DNA of 64,000 nucleotides from Schizochytrium sp. TIO01 (lineage: Eukaryota > Sar > Bigyra > Thraustochytrida > Thraustochytriidae), in contig SMSO01000031.1 in assembly GCA_004764695.1 (NCBI GenBank), forward strand, positions 7,869,261 to 7,933,260, written 5' to 3'. Every line of letters starts with the position of its first letter. Position 1 is the stretch's first letter. The position numbers and the translations under genes were made by a program. The notes beneath the pieces were generated by a model. The model ran no database searches and was not told the DNA's origin. It worked only from the letters and a program-made list of their open reading frames with translations. Of this stretch, positions 22,410-31,141 are shown piece after piece.

Positions 22410-24554
22410 ATGAGGGCATTTTTGGGTCAAGATAGCAACACAAGAAACGATGGCGATGGCGGCGTGGAGAAGCTTCGCGCGGACAAGGTCCTGTTGAGGA
22501 GAGCAGTTATTGCGGAACGCGAGGAGGTGGCAAAGTTACGGAAAAAGGTTCAAGAGGAGGAAAGCGGCAAGAGGGAACTTATGCTTCGAGTGGATAGCCT
22601 GCAGGAGGATAAAGCCAGGCTACAAGCAGTCGTGGCAAGCCTGAAATCTGAGGTCATGCGTGAAAGGGAAGCCGCATCGTCGGCAAGTCTTACGGGAGGA
22701 AGTATGTTTAAGACACTCTTGGCATCTGCAGACGGGTCCGTTGCTGAGTTTCAGAGGCTTCGAGGCCAAATTACACTTTTAGAGGGAGAACTGAAGGCCC
22801 AGATTGACAACACCGCGAAAATTCATGATGAAATGGTGCGTCAGAAAAGAGCGCACGATTTTGAGGCGGAGAGATTAAGGAAACAAACTGCACAGGCTCT
22901 TGAAGCAGCGGAAGAGGCGCGAGAACGCATGGAATTTGCTACAACCGAGCTCGAGTTTGCCAAACGTCAGAATGTCGAAATTGCAACTCAAAGGGAGGCC
23001 AAAGCGCAACTTGCGACGGAACTTAGTCATAAGCTTCAGGCCAAAACAGCAGCTCTCCATCATCTTGAAAATCTACGCCGTAGCGACCTAGATGCAGCAC
23101 GAAAGAAGTTCACAGAAAAGGTGCCATTCGATGATTCTGCCGATCAGAACATTGTCCATAGGTTTGCGGTTTATCCTAGAATCGTCACAGAGAGCAGGAA
23201 TCGATCTGCTCGCATAAGGAGTTTTCATGAGCAAGCTCGACGACTTTCCACTATTATTTTGCAAACATTGTCTAATCTGAATCGTCTTGCGGCACCCCCG
23301 AAAGTGCGGTCTGCCCTTGCGAGCCTCTGCCAGCCTCTACAGCTTGCGGTGAAAAGGCTTGGATTGGGCTCATGTCTTGCACAATCTGAGCTCCAGAGTC
23401 TTGCCATGAACGCTCTTGAGACCTGCGAAAGTCTGCTTCAACTCAGTGAAAGTAAGCTTGCATCGCCTCTGAGGGAGGCATGTATCTTACTCGAACAATT
23501 CACCACTAATAAGGGACGCGTTAACGACCAAGATAGCATCTACAGTCTTCAAAAGCTTGGACAGTGCCTTCAGAATCTCAGTGTAAACTTTCCTCCGGAT
23601 CAATATATTGAGCAAGAGGGAACCTCTTGTGATGATCATCATGATTCTGAAGAGCTTGCTTATCAGTCAGATTCCACCAGCGCTGTAGATGCCAACCTAC
23701 TGGATTGGCAGGACTCCGTACTGTATGCTCTTCATAAGATAGGACAAGTTGCTCTTGAATTAGCTCAATTTATCCGTTCACAGATTGAGAGTGACGAAAG
23801 TAAACAGTCTGTCTCGCAATATAGTGCAGAAGCTGCTCAATGCATGGCCTTGATGCGCCAACGAGCTGTGCATTCATCTACCAGTCAGAACAATTCAGCT
23901 TCCGAAACTTCATCTGAGATCTTGGCACAGAAGCTTGTTGCCCAAACAGAGCGCTTAGAAACGTTGCAGTCCCAGTATGATACAATGTGTGAGCGCCTTA
24001 CGCAGTATGAAAAGATGTCTGAGCACAATACTGTGATGACATTTCAAAATTCAACAGAAACGAACAACACCAATGCCTCTCAGTCACATATGACTAGTTT
24101 GTACGAATCTGTGGTAATCAATGAGGAAACAGGTGACCTAGAAGGCTGCTTACGGGATGTGATCAAGCTACAAATGTTACCTTCTGCAAGTGATTTTGAG
24201 CTCACATGGATTGAACAGGCTCAATCCGATATTAAGGCCATGGAAATCAAAATTCAAGCTGCTGATGCTCGGGCAGCAAGTATGCAGCAAAACTACATTG
24301 AAGCATTAGAAAGGAATAAAGCCTTGGCGACTGAACGTTCATCATGTGAAGAATCGCATGCCAAGCTTGCAAGTGATTTTGCTATCGCTCGCAGAAAATG
24401 GCAAGAAGACGCTGCTCATGTTAGAAAAAGCTACGATTCACAGCTTCAGCACTTAACATCAGAAATGATGCGTCTTCAGGACGTAGAACAAGACTACGAG
24501 GTGGAGGTCAGGCGTCTCAAAGCTCAAATTGAAAAGGCAACTCTTCCTTCTTGA
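22410..24554 (+). CDS. coiled-coil protein, possibly PPP1R21-like (FERRY subunit)
   Basis: Intronless, 714 residues. N-terminal continuous coiled coil (about 15-230) rich in Glu, Lys, Arg and Leu, with segments LRRAVIAEREEVAKLRKKV and LMLRVDSLQEDKARL. A mid helical region follows (about 235-345: RSARIRSFHEQARRLS, LCQPLQLAVKRLG), then an acidic linker and a second coiled coil. Near the C-terminus, VRKSYDSQLQHLTSEMMRL resembles the conserved KRSYEDQLSMMSDHL segment of PPP1R21, and the N-terminal helix resembles its KLRAQ region. PPP1R21 is Fy-2 of the Rab5-binding FERRY complex on early endosomes. The match is by eye over short segments; a generic coiled-coil protein remains possible. It probably shares a 78-bp bidirectional promoter with the methyltransferase gene. 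Confidence 0.72.
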   Translation: MRAFLGQDSNTRNDGDGGVEKLRADKVLLRRAVIAEREEVAKLRKKVQEEESGKRELMLRVDSLQEDKARLQAVVASLKSEVMREREAASSASLTGGSMFKTLLASADGSVAEFQRLRGQITLLEGELKAQIDNTAKIHDEMVRQKRAHDFEAERLRKQTAQALEAAEEARERMEFATTELEFAKRQNVEIATQREAKAQLATELSHKLQAKTAALHHLENLRRSDLDAARKKFTEKVPFDDSADQNIVHRFAVYPRIVTESRNRSARIRSFHEQARRLSTIILQTLSNLNRLAAPPKVRSALASLCQPLQLAVKRLGLGSCLAQSELQSLAMNALETCESLLQLSESKLASPLREACILLEQFTTNKGRVNDQDSIYSLQKLGQCLQNLSVNFPPDQYIEQEGTSCDDHHDSEELAYQSDSTSAVDANLLDWQDSVLYALHKIGQVALELAQFIRSQIESDESKQSVSQYSAEAAQCMALMRQRAVHSSTSQNNSASETSSEILAQKLVAQTERLETLQSQYDTMCERLTQYEKMSEHNTVMTFQNSTETNNTNASQSHMTSLYESVVINEETGDLEGCLRDVIKLQMLPSASDFELTWIEQAQSDIKAMEIKIQAADARAASMQQNYIEALERNKALATERSSCEESHAKLASDFAIARRKWQEDAAHVRKSYDSQLQHLTSEMMRLQDVEQDYEVEVRRLKAQIEKATLPS

Positions 24555-25068
24555 CTATAAAATATGCTTTTGTATTGTCATGCAACAATAAGACGTATGA
24601 TACCCTCGTGAGGAAAGAACATTAAAATGAAGTACTCTAATCATATCACAACTCTCCCAAAGAATGGGTTTTCACCTTTGGATTTCGTCTTTAAGATTGC
24701 GAACTATATTCTTTATATTGAAACAGAAATTAATACAAAATTTGATAATGATGTTAAAAACCTCGCTTCCCTTTCAATCTGAATCTTCCAATATGTGGCC
24801 CATCCCAGCTTTAATTCCGCACTAGCCCTGTACAGCTTGGTTGGCTTGTACGGCAAACCCTTACATCAAATGCAACCATTTTTGATTGGAGAAAAAAGAA
24901 AAGAAAAAGTGTCATACCCTGAAGTTATCAATATGAGGAATCTCCTTAACGGCTATATTATCACAGCTGATTTCTATTCTTAAAGATAACATCAAAAGGT
25001 CAAATACATTAGGCAGGACCCCTCAAGCTCTGCGCACGAGGGGCACGAGACCTAAGCTTACCCACTAC
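24555..25068. other. intergenic, nothing seen
   Basis: AT-rich spacer between two plus-strand genes. It holds the 3' UTR of the coiled-coil gene and the promoter of the next. The frame at 24795-24983 (62 codons) has no recognisable content. Confidence 0.5.
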
Positions 25069-26427
25069 ATGACGATGCTGCTGAAGTGTATTATCATAGC
25101 TGTCGAAGCCTCTAGTTTAGTCGACCCCTATTGTATCGTGGAAAGCAGCGTAGGGCAAGCTCAACCCCAACTACAACGTGCTGCTTACTGCGAGATCACA
25201 AAAGATGATACTATTTTAAGTTTACGCTTGGAAGAGCGCATTCCTATGAGCAACTCTGGTTCCGCAATAGGATGCTTAGAAATTGAGTCTTTGGTCTTGG
25301 GAGGAGAGGAAGAAATACTTAAAGTGCAAGTTATACGACAGAATAAGCCACTAGGTTTTGTACGCGTCGTTGTGCGTAAATGCTATAGCCTTGATTGTGT
25401 CCAAATGATACTGAAGTCTATACAGCTTTTCCGATCCTCGAGGTCACAACAACCTAAGCGATCTCGATTAGCTGGCTTTTATATCCGTGTTCGTGTAGGG
25501 GATTATGAAGCAAAACGAAACGCTCGTGCCAAGCGTTGGGATTTACAATATGGATATCAAATGATGCAATCATTCGACATTACTGGAAGTGAGCTAGGTC
25601 AGCCCTTAGAATTATTTATTGAAGAAGTGAAAGACTTGCCACTAACTGCGAAGCTGTCAATCATATCAAGCCCACTGACCTTGCCAGCATCCGGGCGATA
25701 CTTCTGCGTAGATCGGGAGGCAAACATTCAATTTGCGATTGAGCTGCAGTTTTCTTGGATCCCTTCACCAGATAACTCTGCACCTGCAATGTCAATCATC
25801 AATCCAGAAGCTATTCGATCTGTGGACGCCCCAAATTTCCTTATGCCACTGGCCCCAGAAACCCCAAGACCCGAAACCGACGAAAATGCTTCCACTGTGC
25901 AACAAGGCGAGCGAGATCAAGCCCAAGACAACCGAAACCGTGTCAACGACAATTATGAGGTAAGTAATAAACATGAAAAGTGTCGTCGATGTCAACATCA
26001 TCGCAAATATCGCAAACATTGTGACGATGAATTGAGAAGTGCACATAAAAAAGAGCTTAAGAGTTTACGTCGACAACTTGAGATGGAACGGGAAAGGTCA
26101 AAATCTCTGCAGAAAGAAGTTCAACGTCAGAGCAAATCATCTGCGTCTTTAGATAGCAAACTTTATCAGTTACAAGAAGAGAACCGACAGTTGAAAAAAA
26201 CCATTCGTTATCTTCGTCCGCACTGGGACACGCTCGAATATCGTTCAGGTGAATACGGCCAAGAATACGAAAAAAATAGTATAGCTTCAACCAATGTGCC
26301 ACCTCAAATCTTAAGCAAAGAAGGAAATGAGAAACGTTTTGAGCAAAACCATAAGGAAACTATTAAAAACTCGCCTCAGGTAGAGAAAGCAAACATCGGG
26401 CGACAAGATTCGTGTTATCTCATGTAA
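25069..26427 (+). CDS. C2-like / coiled-coil protein with C-terminal CaaX motif
   Basis: Intronless, 452 residues, not assignable to a named family. The N-terminal 110 residues and a second stretch (about 145-230) are beta-rich with alternating hydrophobics (LEIESLVLGGEEEILKVQV, GFVRVVV, FYIRVRVGDYEAK), suggesting two C2-like sandwiches. A His/Cys-rich short segment (KCRRCQHHRKYRKHC, about 304-318) could bind metal. A basic coiled coil with leucine heptads follows (about 328-385). The protein ends in Cys-Tyr-Leu-Met, a good CaaX prenylation signal with Met favouring farnesylation. The parts together suggest a peripheral membrane scaffold; this is inference. Confidence 0.72.
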   Translation: MTMLLKCIIIAVEASSLVDPYCIVESSVGQAQPQLQRAAYCEITKDDTILSLRLEERIPMSNSGSAIGCLEIESLVLGGEEEILKVQVIRQNKPLGFVRVVVRKCYSLDCVQMILKSIQLFRSSRSQQPKRSRLAGFYIRVRVGDYEAKRNARAKRWDLQYGYQMMQSFDITGSELGQPLELFIEEVKDLPLTAKLSIISSPLTLPASGRYFCVDREANIQFAIELQFSWIPSPDNSAPAMSIINPEAIRSVDAPNFLMPLAPETPRPETDENASTVQQGERDQAQDNRNRVNDNYEVSNKHEKCRRCQHHRKYRKHCDDELRSAHKKELKSLRRQLEMERERSKSLQKEVQRQSKSSASLDSKLYQLQEENRQLKKTIRYLRPHWDTLEYRSGEYGQEYEKNSIASTNVPPQILSKEGNEKRFEQNHKETIKNSPQVEKANIGRQDSCYLM

Positions 26428-26570
26428 CCATTTTCCTAGATACAAAGTGTAATATAACATTTTCTTTTCCGTAGTATAGTACAGATACGCTAGTATTGGG
26501 TGATCATGCTTAGTGCAAAGCTTGTAATAAGAGATGAATTTCTGTTCGGCTTTTTTCATACACGAAGCAA

Positions 26571-27291
26571 TTAAAATATATTCGTAGATGTCTTGAACTC
26601 TACTCCCCTGTTGCGGAATCCTCGCAATAAGATCTCAAGTTGAATATGAATACTGCCTACAGACTCTGTGACCAAATCAAAACGATCCTTTGAGCTATGT
26701 ACAATTTCTTTGTGGTCAAGATGGGAGGTTGTATCCAGAAAATAGTTGAATATGCGTTCAGTCAATGAGCCCTGCGGTTTCCAAATCACACATTCCATTA
26801 AATGCTCTCCAGGGCTCGTTGGGACATAAATGACTCCATAGCCAGCTGCGAAAGGATTTAAATGTAGATGAAGATCAATTTGGATTCTCTAGTTAGTTCT
26901 TGTTCCCACATATCAGAAGTTATTAAGACATTTACGTACCAAGTTCGTTGCGACCATATTCATCTTCTTGCCAAACTTCTACGACAAGCTTAGGCCAGCC
27001 CGAGAGCGTAGTGGTTGCGTAGTGCAGGTCAATTGGGTGATTCCACAGTACCAGTGTCTCGTCGGTCTGGCTCAGTTGCGTCTGTCCGTTAAAAGCTCCA
27101 TCAAGTTTTGCCCACTTGTCGTTTCCCGTCAGAAAGTTATACTTGCAGAGCAGCTTTGGTTTATCAAAGTCTGTGGCACCCAGAATCTCCCCCACAATAT
27201 TAACTTTATTCTCAAAGCATCGTGTCGTGCGCCAACGGAAGACGGGTACTTGGCTCAACGTCAGTCCTCTGTTTCCCGGCATTTCCCCCAT
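26571..27291 (-). CDS. B9D2: B9 domain protein, B9D2-like, two exons
   Basis: Exon 1 is 27291-26940 and exon 2 is 26845-26571, with a 94-bp intron (CTTG|GTACGT ... TTTCGCAG, phase 1). Joined length is 208 residues. The B9 (C2-like) domain is clear: NIVGEILGA, LCKYNF, GQTQLS, WNHPIDLHYAT, SGWPKLVVEVW, then across the splice NELAGYGVIYVPTSPG, IWKPQGS, and the family-typical end IHIQLEILLRGFRNRGVEF. HPIDLHxAT, the GxGQTQ-type segment and the RNF/RxRGVE end favour B9D2 over B9D1. B9D2 works with MKS1 and B9D1 in the ciliary transition zone. An N-terminal extension of about 28 residues beyond the usual start may mean a different initiation or an unseen 5' exon. The start lies only 20 bp from the divergent gene at 27312. 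Confidence 0.9.
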
Positions 27292-27311
27292 TTCACTCCT
27301 TGCTTGCCATC

Positions 27312-27791
27312 ATGATCGCTAAGAGCTTCATCTTTGTCACTCACCTTCTGGCATCCTTGTCTTTGTTTTCGTTGCGAGCCTCGATATCACTACACGCAGA
27401 GTCTGCAGCCCAAGTTTCTTCTGGCAATTCCAGGTTTGCTATGCGTCCCACACGCAAAGCAATCCCAATTCTTGATATGTTTATACGGTCTACCGAAGTA
27501 AGAATTGCTTACTAGAACCTCTTACTTTTCATTTCCTCGTTAAGGCAACCTCCACCTCCATCTCCATGTTCTGTCTCTCAGTGTGCTTCTGTCCCATACT
27601 GTCTAGCTATCGCTACTTTGCACTACTTGAGATCCTTTGCGTGTAACGGTCCAAAGTCAAGTAAGGAGATAATATGGAGCACATGTCTTAGTGAGGAGTC
27701 CTATTGTAACTATGGGAATCTTGGGCTCTTGTGCATTATAGAGAACGTCTCAAAATCATGTTCATTAATCAATAATCGATCAATCCCATAA
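27312..27791 (+). CDS. small secreted cysteine-rich protein, two exons
   Basis: Exon 1 is 27312-27497 (62 codons) and exon 2 is 27582-27791 (69 codons plus stop). The 84-bp intron has donor GAA|GTAAGA and acceptor TTCTGTCTCTCAG, phase 0, with a good pyrimidine tract. The protein is 131 residues. The N-terminus MIAKSFIFVTHLLASLSLF is a strong signal peptide, with likely cleavage near residues 25-32. The mature part carries seven cysteines, all in exon 2 (CASVPYC, FAC, STC, SYC, LLC, KSC), with spacing suggestive of disulfides, and one potential N-glycosylation site (NVS). No family recognised. Exon 2 is open over its whole length in just the phase the splice sites predict, which is the main support. 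It is divergent from B9D2 with 20 bp between start codons. Confidence 0.55.
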
Positions 27792-27895
27792 CCTGGTATC
27801 AGGATTGGGTGGGCTTGAGAAACTGCGAGGCACCTTCGTTGCCAACATCGCTGGAGTTGTTGGCGGTAACGATCATAGGCTTTGGTGCTGGGGCT

Positions 27896-29629
27896 ATGTC
27901 AACTGCGAAAACGGAGCTCACGCGAGCTCTAGAGGCACGGTTAGGCCAGGAAGTGGAATTGCCAAGCTCGCAGGAACCAGAATCGCTGGCATCTGCAGAA
28001 GTGCAAGCTATCGGTACTGAAGATCTTGAAGACGAAGAAGTTTCAGAGAACGAGGCGTGCTCACTGTCTACAGCAGTTGGCGAAATACTTGAAGGCCGAG
28101 TTGATAAGGAAAACCAACTTGGAGATGAGAACGAGGTTTTGAGGCAAGACGGCAGTGGAGAGGACAAAGTCAGCAACGAAAAAGGTGATGAAATTGACCA
28201 CGAAATTGATGATCATGATGATCATGATCATCGGGATGATGAAAAAGAGGAAGAAGATGGAGACAATGACAATGGAGATGCGAAGGACACCACGCAAGAA
28301 CTTTTGATCATCCATAGAACTATCAACAAGCTGCACGAGCATGTCTCCCCGATATACACTGCCAGAGAAAGAAAGGATTTTGCGATTGAACAAGAGTACG
28401 GCGGTATCACGGGCACACTGAGACCTGGAAGCTTCGAACGGATCATTCGGTTCTTGCGGGGAGAAGATATTGAGCTATGCAGGCACGTTCTGAGCAGCAG
28501 GAAAGATGAGATCCCAAAGAGCCTGGATCCGGAATTCTCCCTTAACGAGAACTCTGTATTCTGCGACATTGGCTCGGGCACTGGCAGAGCCACAATGATG
28601 TTTGCCACCTTGGGTATTCGAGCGAGCGTTGGTTTCGACGTAGATCCCATGCAAGTGCTTAGTAGTCTAAATGGGCGAAGGCTTGTGATGCGGAAAGGGA
28701 CTAAAGCGGCAGCGATCATTCGTGCCCCGACATGTTTCTTCCACGCTGATGTATTGACTCTTAAATCGTTGGGCCCTGTTACGCACGCATTTGCGTTTCT
28801 GGGTTATACAGCAATTATCCAGGCAACAACGCTTCTCGTAGCTAGGTCTCCTGAAATGCGTGTATTCGTCCCAGTAGTTTTACATCTCGACGAGCTGCGA
28901 AAAACAGGAATTCTCGACGAAGACGAAGACAATGAGGAGAACGCACGCCACCCAATTGTCCTTCTCCCTCGTATGCAAATGCCCAGCGGTAATTCATACT
29001 CTGGCATGGTTATACCGATGACTGCATCACGACGGAAACGAGTCATCCAACGATTGAGCGCCTCAGTGAAGAAGATCCAGACTTCGGTAAAATCTTTAAC
29101 CGCTTCTGCTCAGGCAGCCTGCTCAAGCGTGGATGGACGAAAATTTGCAAATGATCTCGATCTCGCTCTCACTGTGGAGGATGGCATTGGGAAGCTCGCA
29201 GAGTGGAACTTTGCTGCGTTGTCCCAGTCAGGAGAACGCCCAAGACGTTCACGGCGAAGCACAACTTCGAGAGACTCTGATGAGACTGCATCCACCTCAT
29301 CAGCTCCAGTTCGACGTCGGACGACACGAAATGCATCTGCCAAACCTGCCTCAAAAGAAACTTCAAGTGTTTCACGCCTGTCTCAAGCACGGAGGACGCG
29401 TCAAACAACAGCAACAGAGCCAGTGGCAAAACCTGCTGCGAAAAGGGCATCAACAACAAGAAAGATAGCTACCAAAAAGGCTACAGATAAGGCAAAAGCA
29501 ACGACTTCAAAGACTGAGAAAGTCAAGACCAGCACCACTCGAACAAAATCAAGTGCAGCCTCTGGCGCCAGCGATGCAGCCGAGGCTCGACGCTTACGTT
29601 CGGCACGAAGAGCTGCCAGGCAGCGTTAG
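27896..29629 (+). CDS. DOT1-like class I methyltransferase with basic tail
   Basis: Intronless, 577 residues from the first ATG (the same frame opens earlier at a GTG, which is unlikely in a eukaryote). An acidic N-terminal region contains a His/Asp-rich run (DHDDHDHRDDEKEEE). The central domain reads EYGGITGTLRPGSFERIIRF, then VFCDIGSGTGRATMMFA (motif I, about residue 223), GFDVDP (motif II), CFFHADVLTL and HAFAFLGY, the order seen in DOT1/H3K79-type methyltransferases (Y-G-x and D-[IL]-G-S-G-x-G motifs). The C-terminal 130 residues are Lys/Arg/Ser/Thr/Ala-rich, like histone H1 tails, consistent with DNA or nucleosome binding. I infer a chromatin methyltransferase; another SAM-dependent methyltransferase is possible because similarity outside motif I is weak. 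Confidence 0.7.
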   Translation: MSTAKTELTRALEARLGQEVELPSSQEPESLASAEVQAIGTEDLEDEEVSENEACSLSTAVGEILEGRVDKENQLGDENEVLRQDGSGEDKVSNEKGDEIDHEIDDHDDHDHRDDEKEEEDGDNDNGDAKDTTQELLIIHRTINKLHEHVSPIYTARERKDFAIEQEYGGITGTLRPGSFERIIRFLRGEDIELCRHVLSSRKDEIPKSLDPEFSLNENSVFCDIGSGTGRATMMFATLGIRASVGFDVDPMQVLSSLNGRRLVMRKGTKAAAIIRAPTCFFHADVLTLKSLGPVTHAFAFLGYTAIIQATTLLVARSPEMRVFVPVVLHLDELRKTGILDEDEDNEENARHPIVLLPRMQMPSGNSYSGMVIPMTASRRKRVIQRLSASVKKIQTSVKSLTASAQAACSSVDGRKFANDLDLALTVEDGIGKLAEWNFAALSQSGERPRRSRRSTTSRDSDETASTSSAPVRRRTTRNASAKPASKETSSVSRLSQARRTRQTTATEPVAKPAAKRASTTRKIATKKATDKAKATTSKTEKVKTSTTRTKSSAASGASDAAEARRLRSARRAARQR

Positions 29630-30421
29630 ATTTGAAGGAAGCGACAACAAGGAGTATGGCTACTCATACACGCTTGCTGCAAACGCGCAAAACATATGTG
29701 CTCATAGCCTGCGTATCAATGCTATGATTACTTATGAAAGCATGCGGGTAAACAGGTCTTGTTTAAATGATCAGTTTATTCTTGTTATATCAAAGGCACT
29801 GACAGCCGTAAACTACCCTGGAAATTGTGATAAGAGGGGGCACTGCCCCAAAACACAGAAGTCATTATCAAAAAAGTAAATGCAATAGAGAAAGGCCCAA
29901 GAATTTTTGACATCAGCATGCGGACGGATGGGAGACGCCACTTTTCAATTTCAGTCCAGCAGACGTGGTAACAAAACTCTGGTAGGCATGCCATTAGAAT
30001 GATAATGATGTTGTAAATGACGAAGTTTAAGCGTGCATGGCTTTGCTCTTGCTACCTTTATACTATTTTTTTTCCTTTCCTTACTTGCGTCCCTTTCTAT
30101 GATCATACAAGCATTGAAGAATTCATCATTTATGGACGGAATACTCGGCTATGTTTATAACAGTAAAACCTAGCATCCACCCCGCCCAAGTCTGAATTGG
30201 AACTCGTTCGAATAGATTGTATACTTGTATTTCGTCATTTGATACTGAAGGTTAAAACCAAGGCTGCGCATATTCCATTAATTCGCTATGAAGACATTTG
30301 AGTAAATGAGTTGAGGCTTTGAGAATCCTTATCATCAGGTGGGTGAAGGGGCGTAATTTCATAAACAAACGCCATCACAAAATCAAGTGACAGATTCCAG
30401 TATTTTAATTCCCAACAACTA
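29630..30421. other. intergenic between convergent genes
   Basis: Spacer between the DOT1-like gene (plus) and the SPRY gene (minus), so it holds two 3' UTRs. No coding signal or repeat of note. Confidence 0.5.
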
Positions 30422-31141
30422 CTAAATTACTGATCGTGCAGGAATGATGGCTCGAAAGCGTTTCATTGAGCCTGAGGGTTTGTAACGAAAGCTATTCTCA
30501 TCAAACCTGAATTTAAGGATAGCGCCCTGATCTATGGAAATGGCTGCGCGAACATCGCCGCGCATGCCACGCACAATAGAGTTTTCATCTGTGAGCATAG
30601 CCCCATTTAGTGCAAATCGCACTTCTCGCATTTCCCGCTGGTCAAAATATACTCCAATAGTATCACGTGGCTTAAACTCTGTTCCAAATCGCTCTGAAGA
30701 TAAAGCCCAGCTGCAGTCTCCGTCGCCAAGAGGATCGCTAAGGCGCAAAATTTCGCTGCGTCGAGCGCACGGACGAGCTACACCTACAAAGAAACGCCCA
30801 GGACTGACGACTTCAACTTCCCAGTAGGCCGAGTCTTGGTCTACATCTACGCTGGAGAGCGCTGATCCTTCTCCGGAAGCGCAGTACCTTGAAATCTCTA
30901 CGCGAGATCCGTGCTGATTTGGGTCGAGGACCACTTCTTGTTGTGGCATGAGCTCCTGCTCCCGAGAGCCAGCATCACCAGCATTGCCGTGGACAGATTC
31001 ACGACGCAATATCAGTCCCAAAAGACCCCAAAATCGCTCGAAGGCTCCCAAAGACAAGTCTGCGCACGCGAAGACGGCGCCGCCAAGAGTAGACGCCATC
31101 CTCGAGGTGCATGAGGGCTCCTGTGCAGAGTCCGGCGTCAT
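30422..31141 (-). CDS. SPRY domain protein
   Basis: Intronless, 239 residues. A hydrophobic/amphipathic stretch at about 17-45 (GGAVFACADLSLGAF, FWGLLGLIL) could be a membrane anchor. From about residue 70 to 235 it is a SPRY beta-sandwich: YWEVEVVSPGRFFVGVARP, the WAL strand, DTIGVYFDQ, EVRFALNG and a terminal FRFDENSFRYKP. SPRY domains bind short peptides; no second domain (B30.2 PRY, RING, SOCS) is visible, so the partner is unknown. It converges with the DOT1-like gene. Confidence 0.8.
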   Translation of the reverse strand: MTPDSAQEPSCTSRMASTLGGAVFACADLSLGAFERFWGLLGLILRRESVHGNAGDAGSREQELMPQQEVVLDPNQHGSRVEISRYCASGEGSALSSVDVDQDSAYWEVEVVSPGRFFVGVARPCARRSEILRLSDPLGDGDCSWALSSERFGTEFKPRDTIGVYFDQREMREVRFALNGAMLTDENSIVRGMRGDVRAAISIDQGAILKFRFDENSFRYKPSGSMKRFRAIIPARSVI

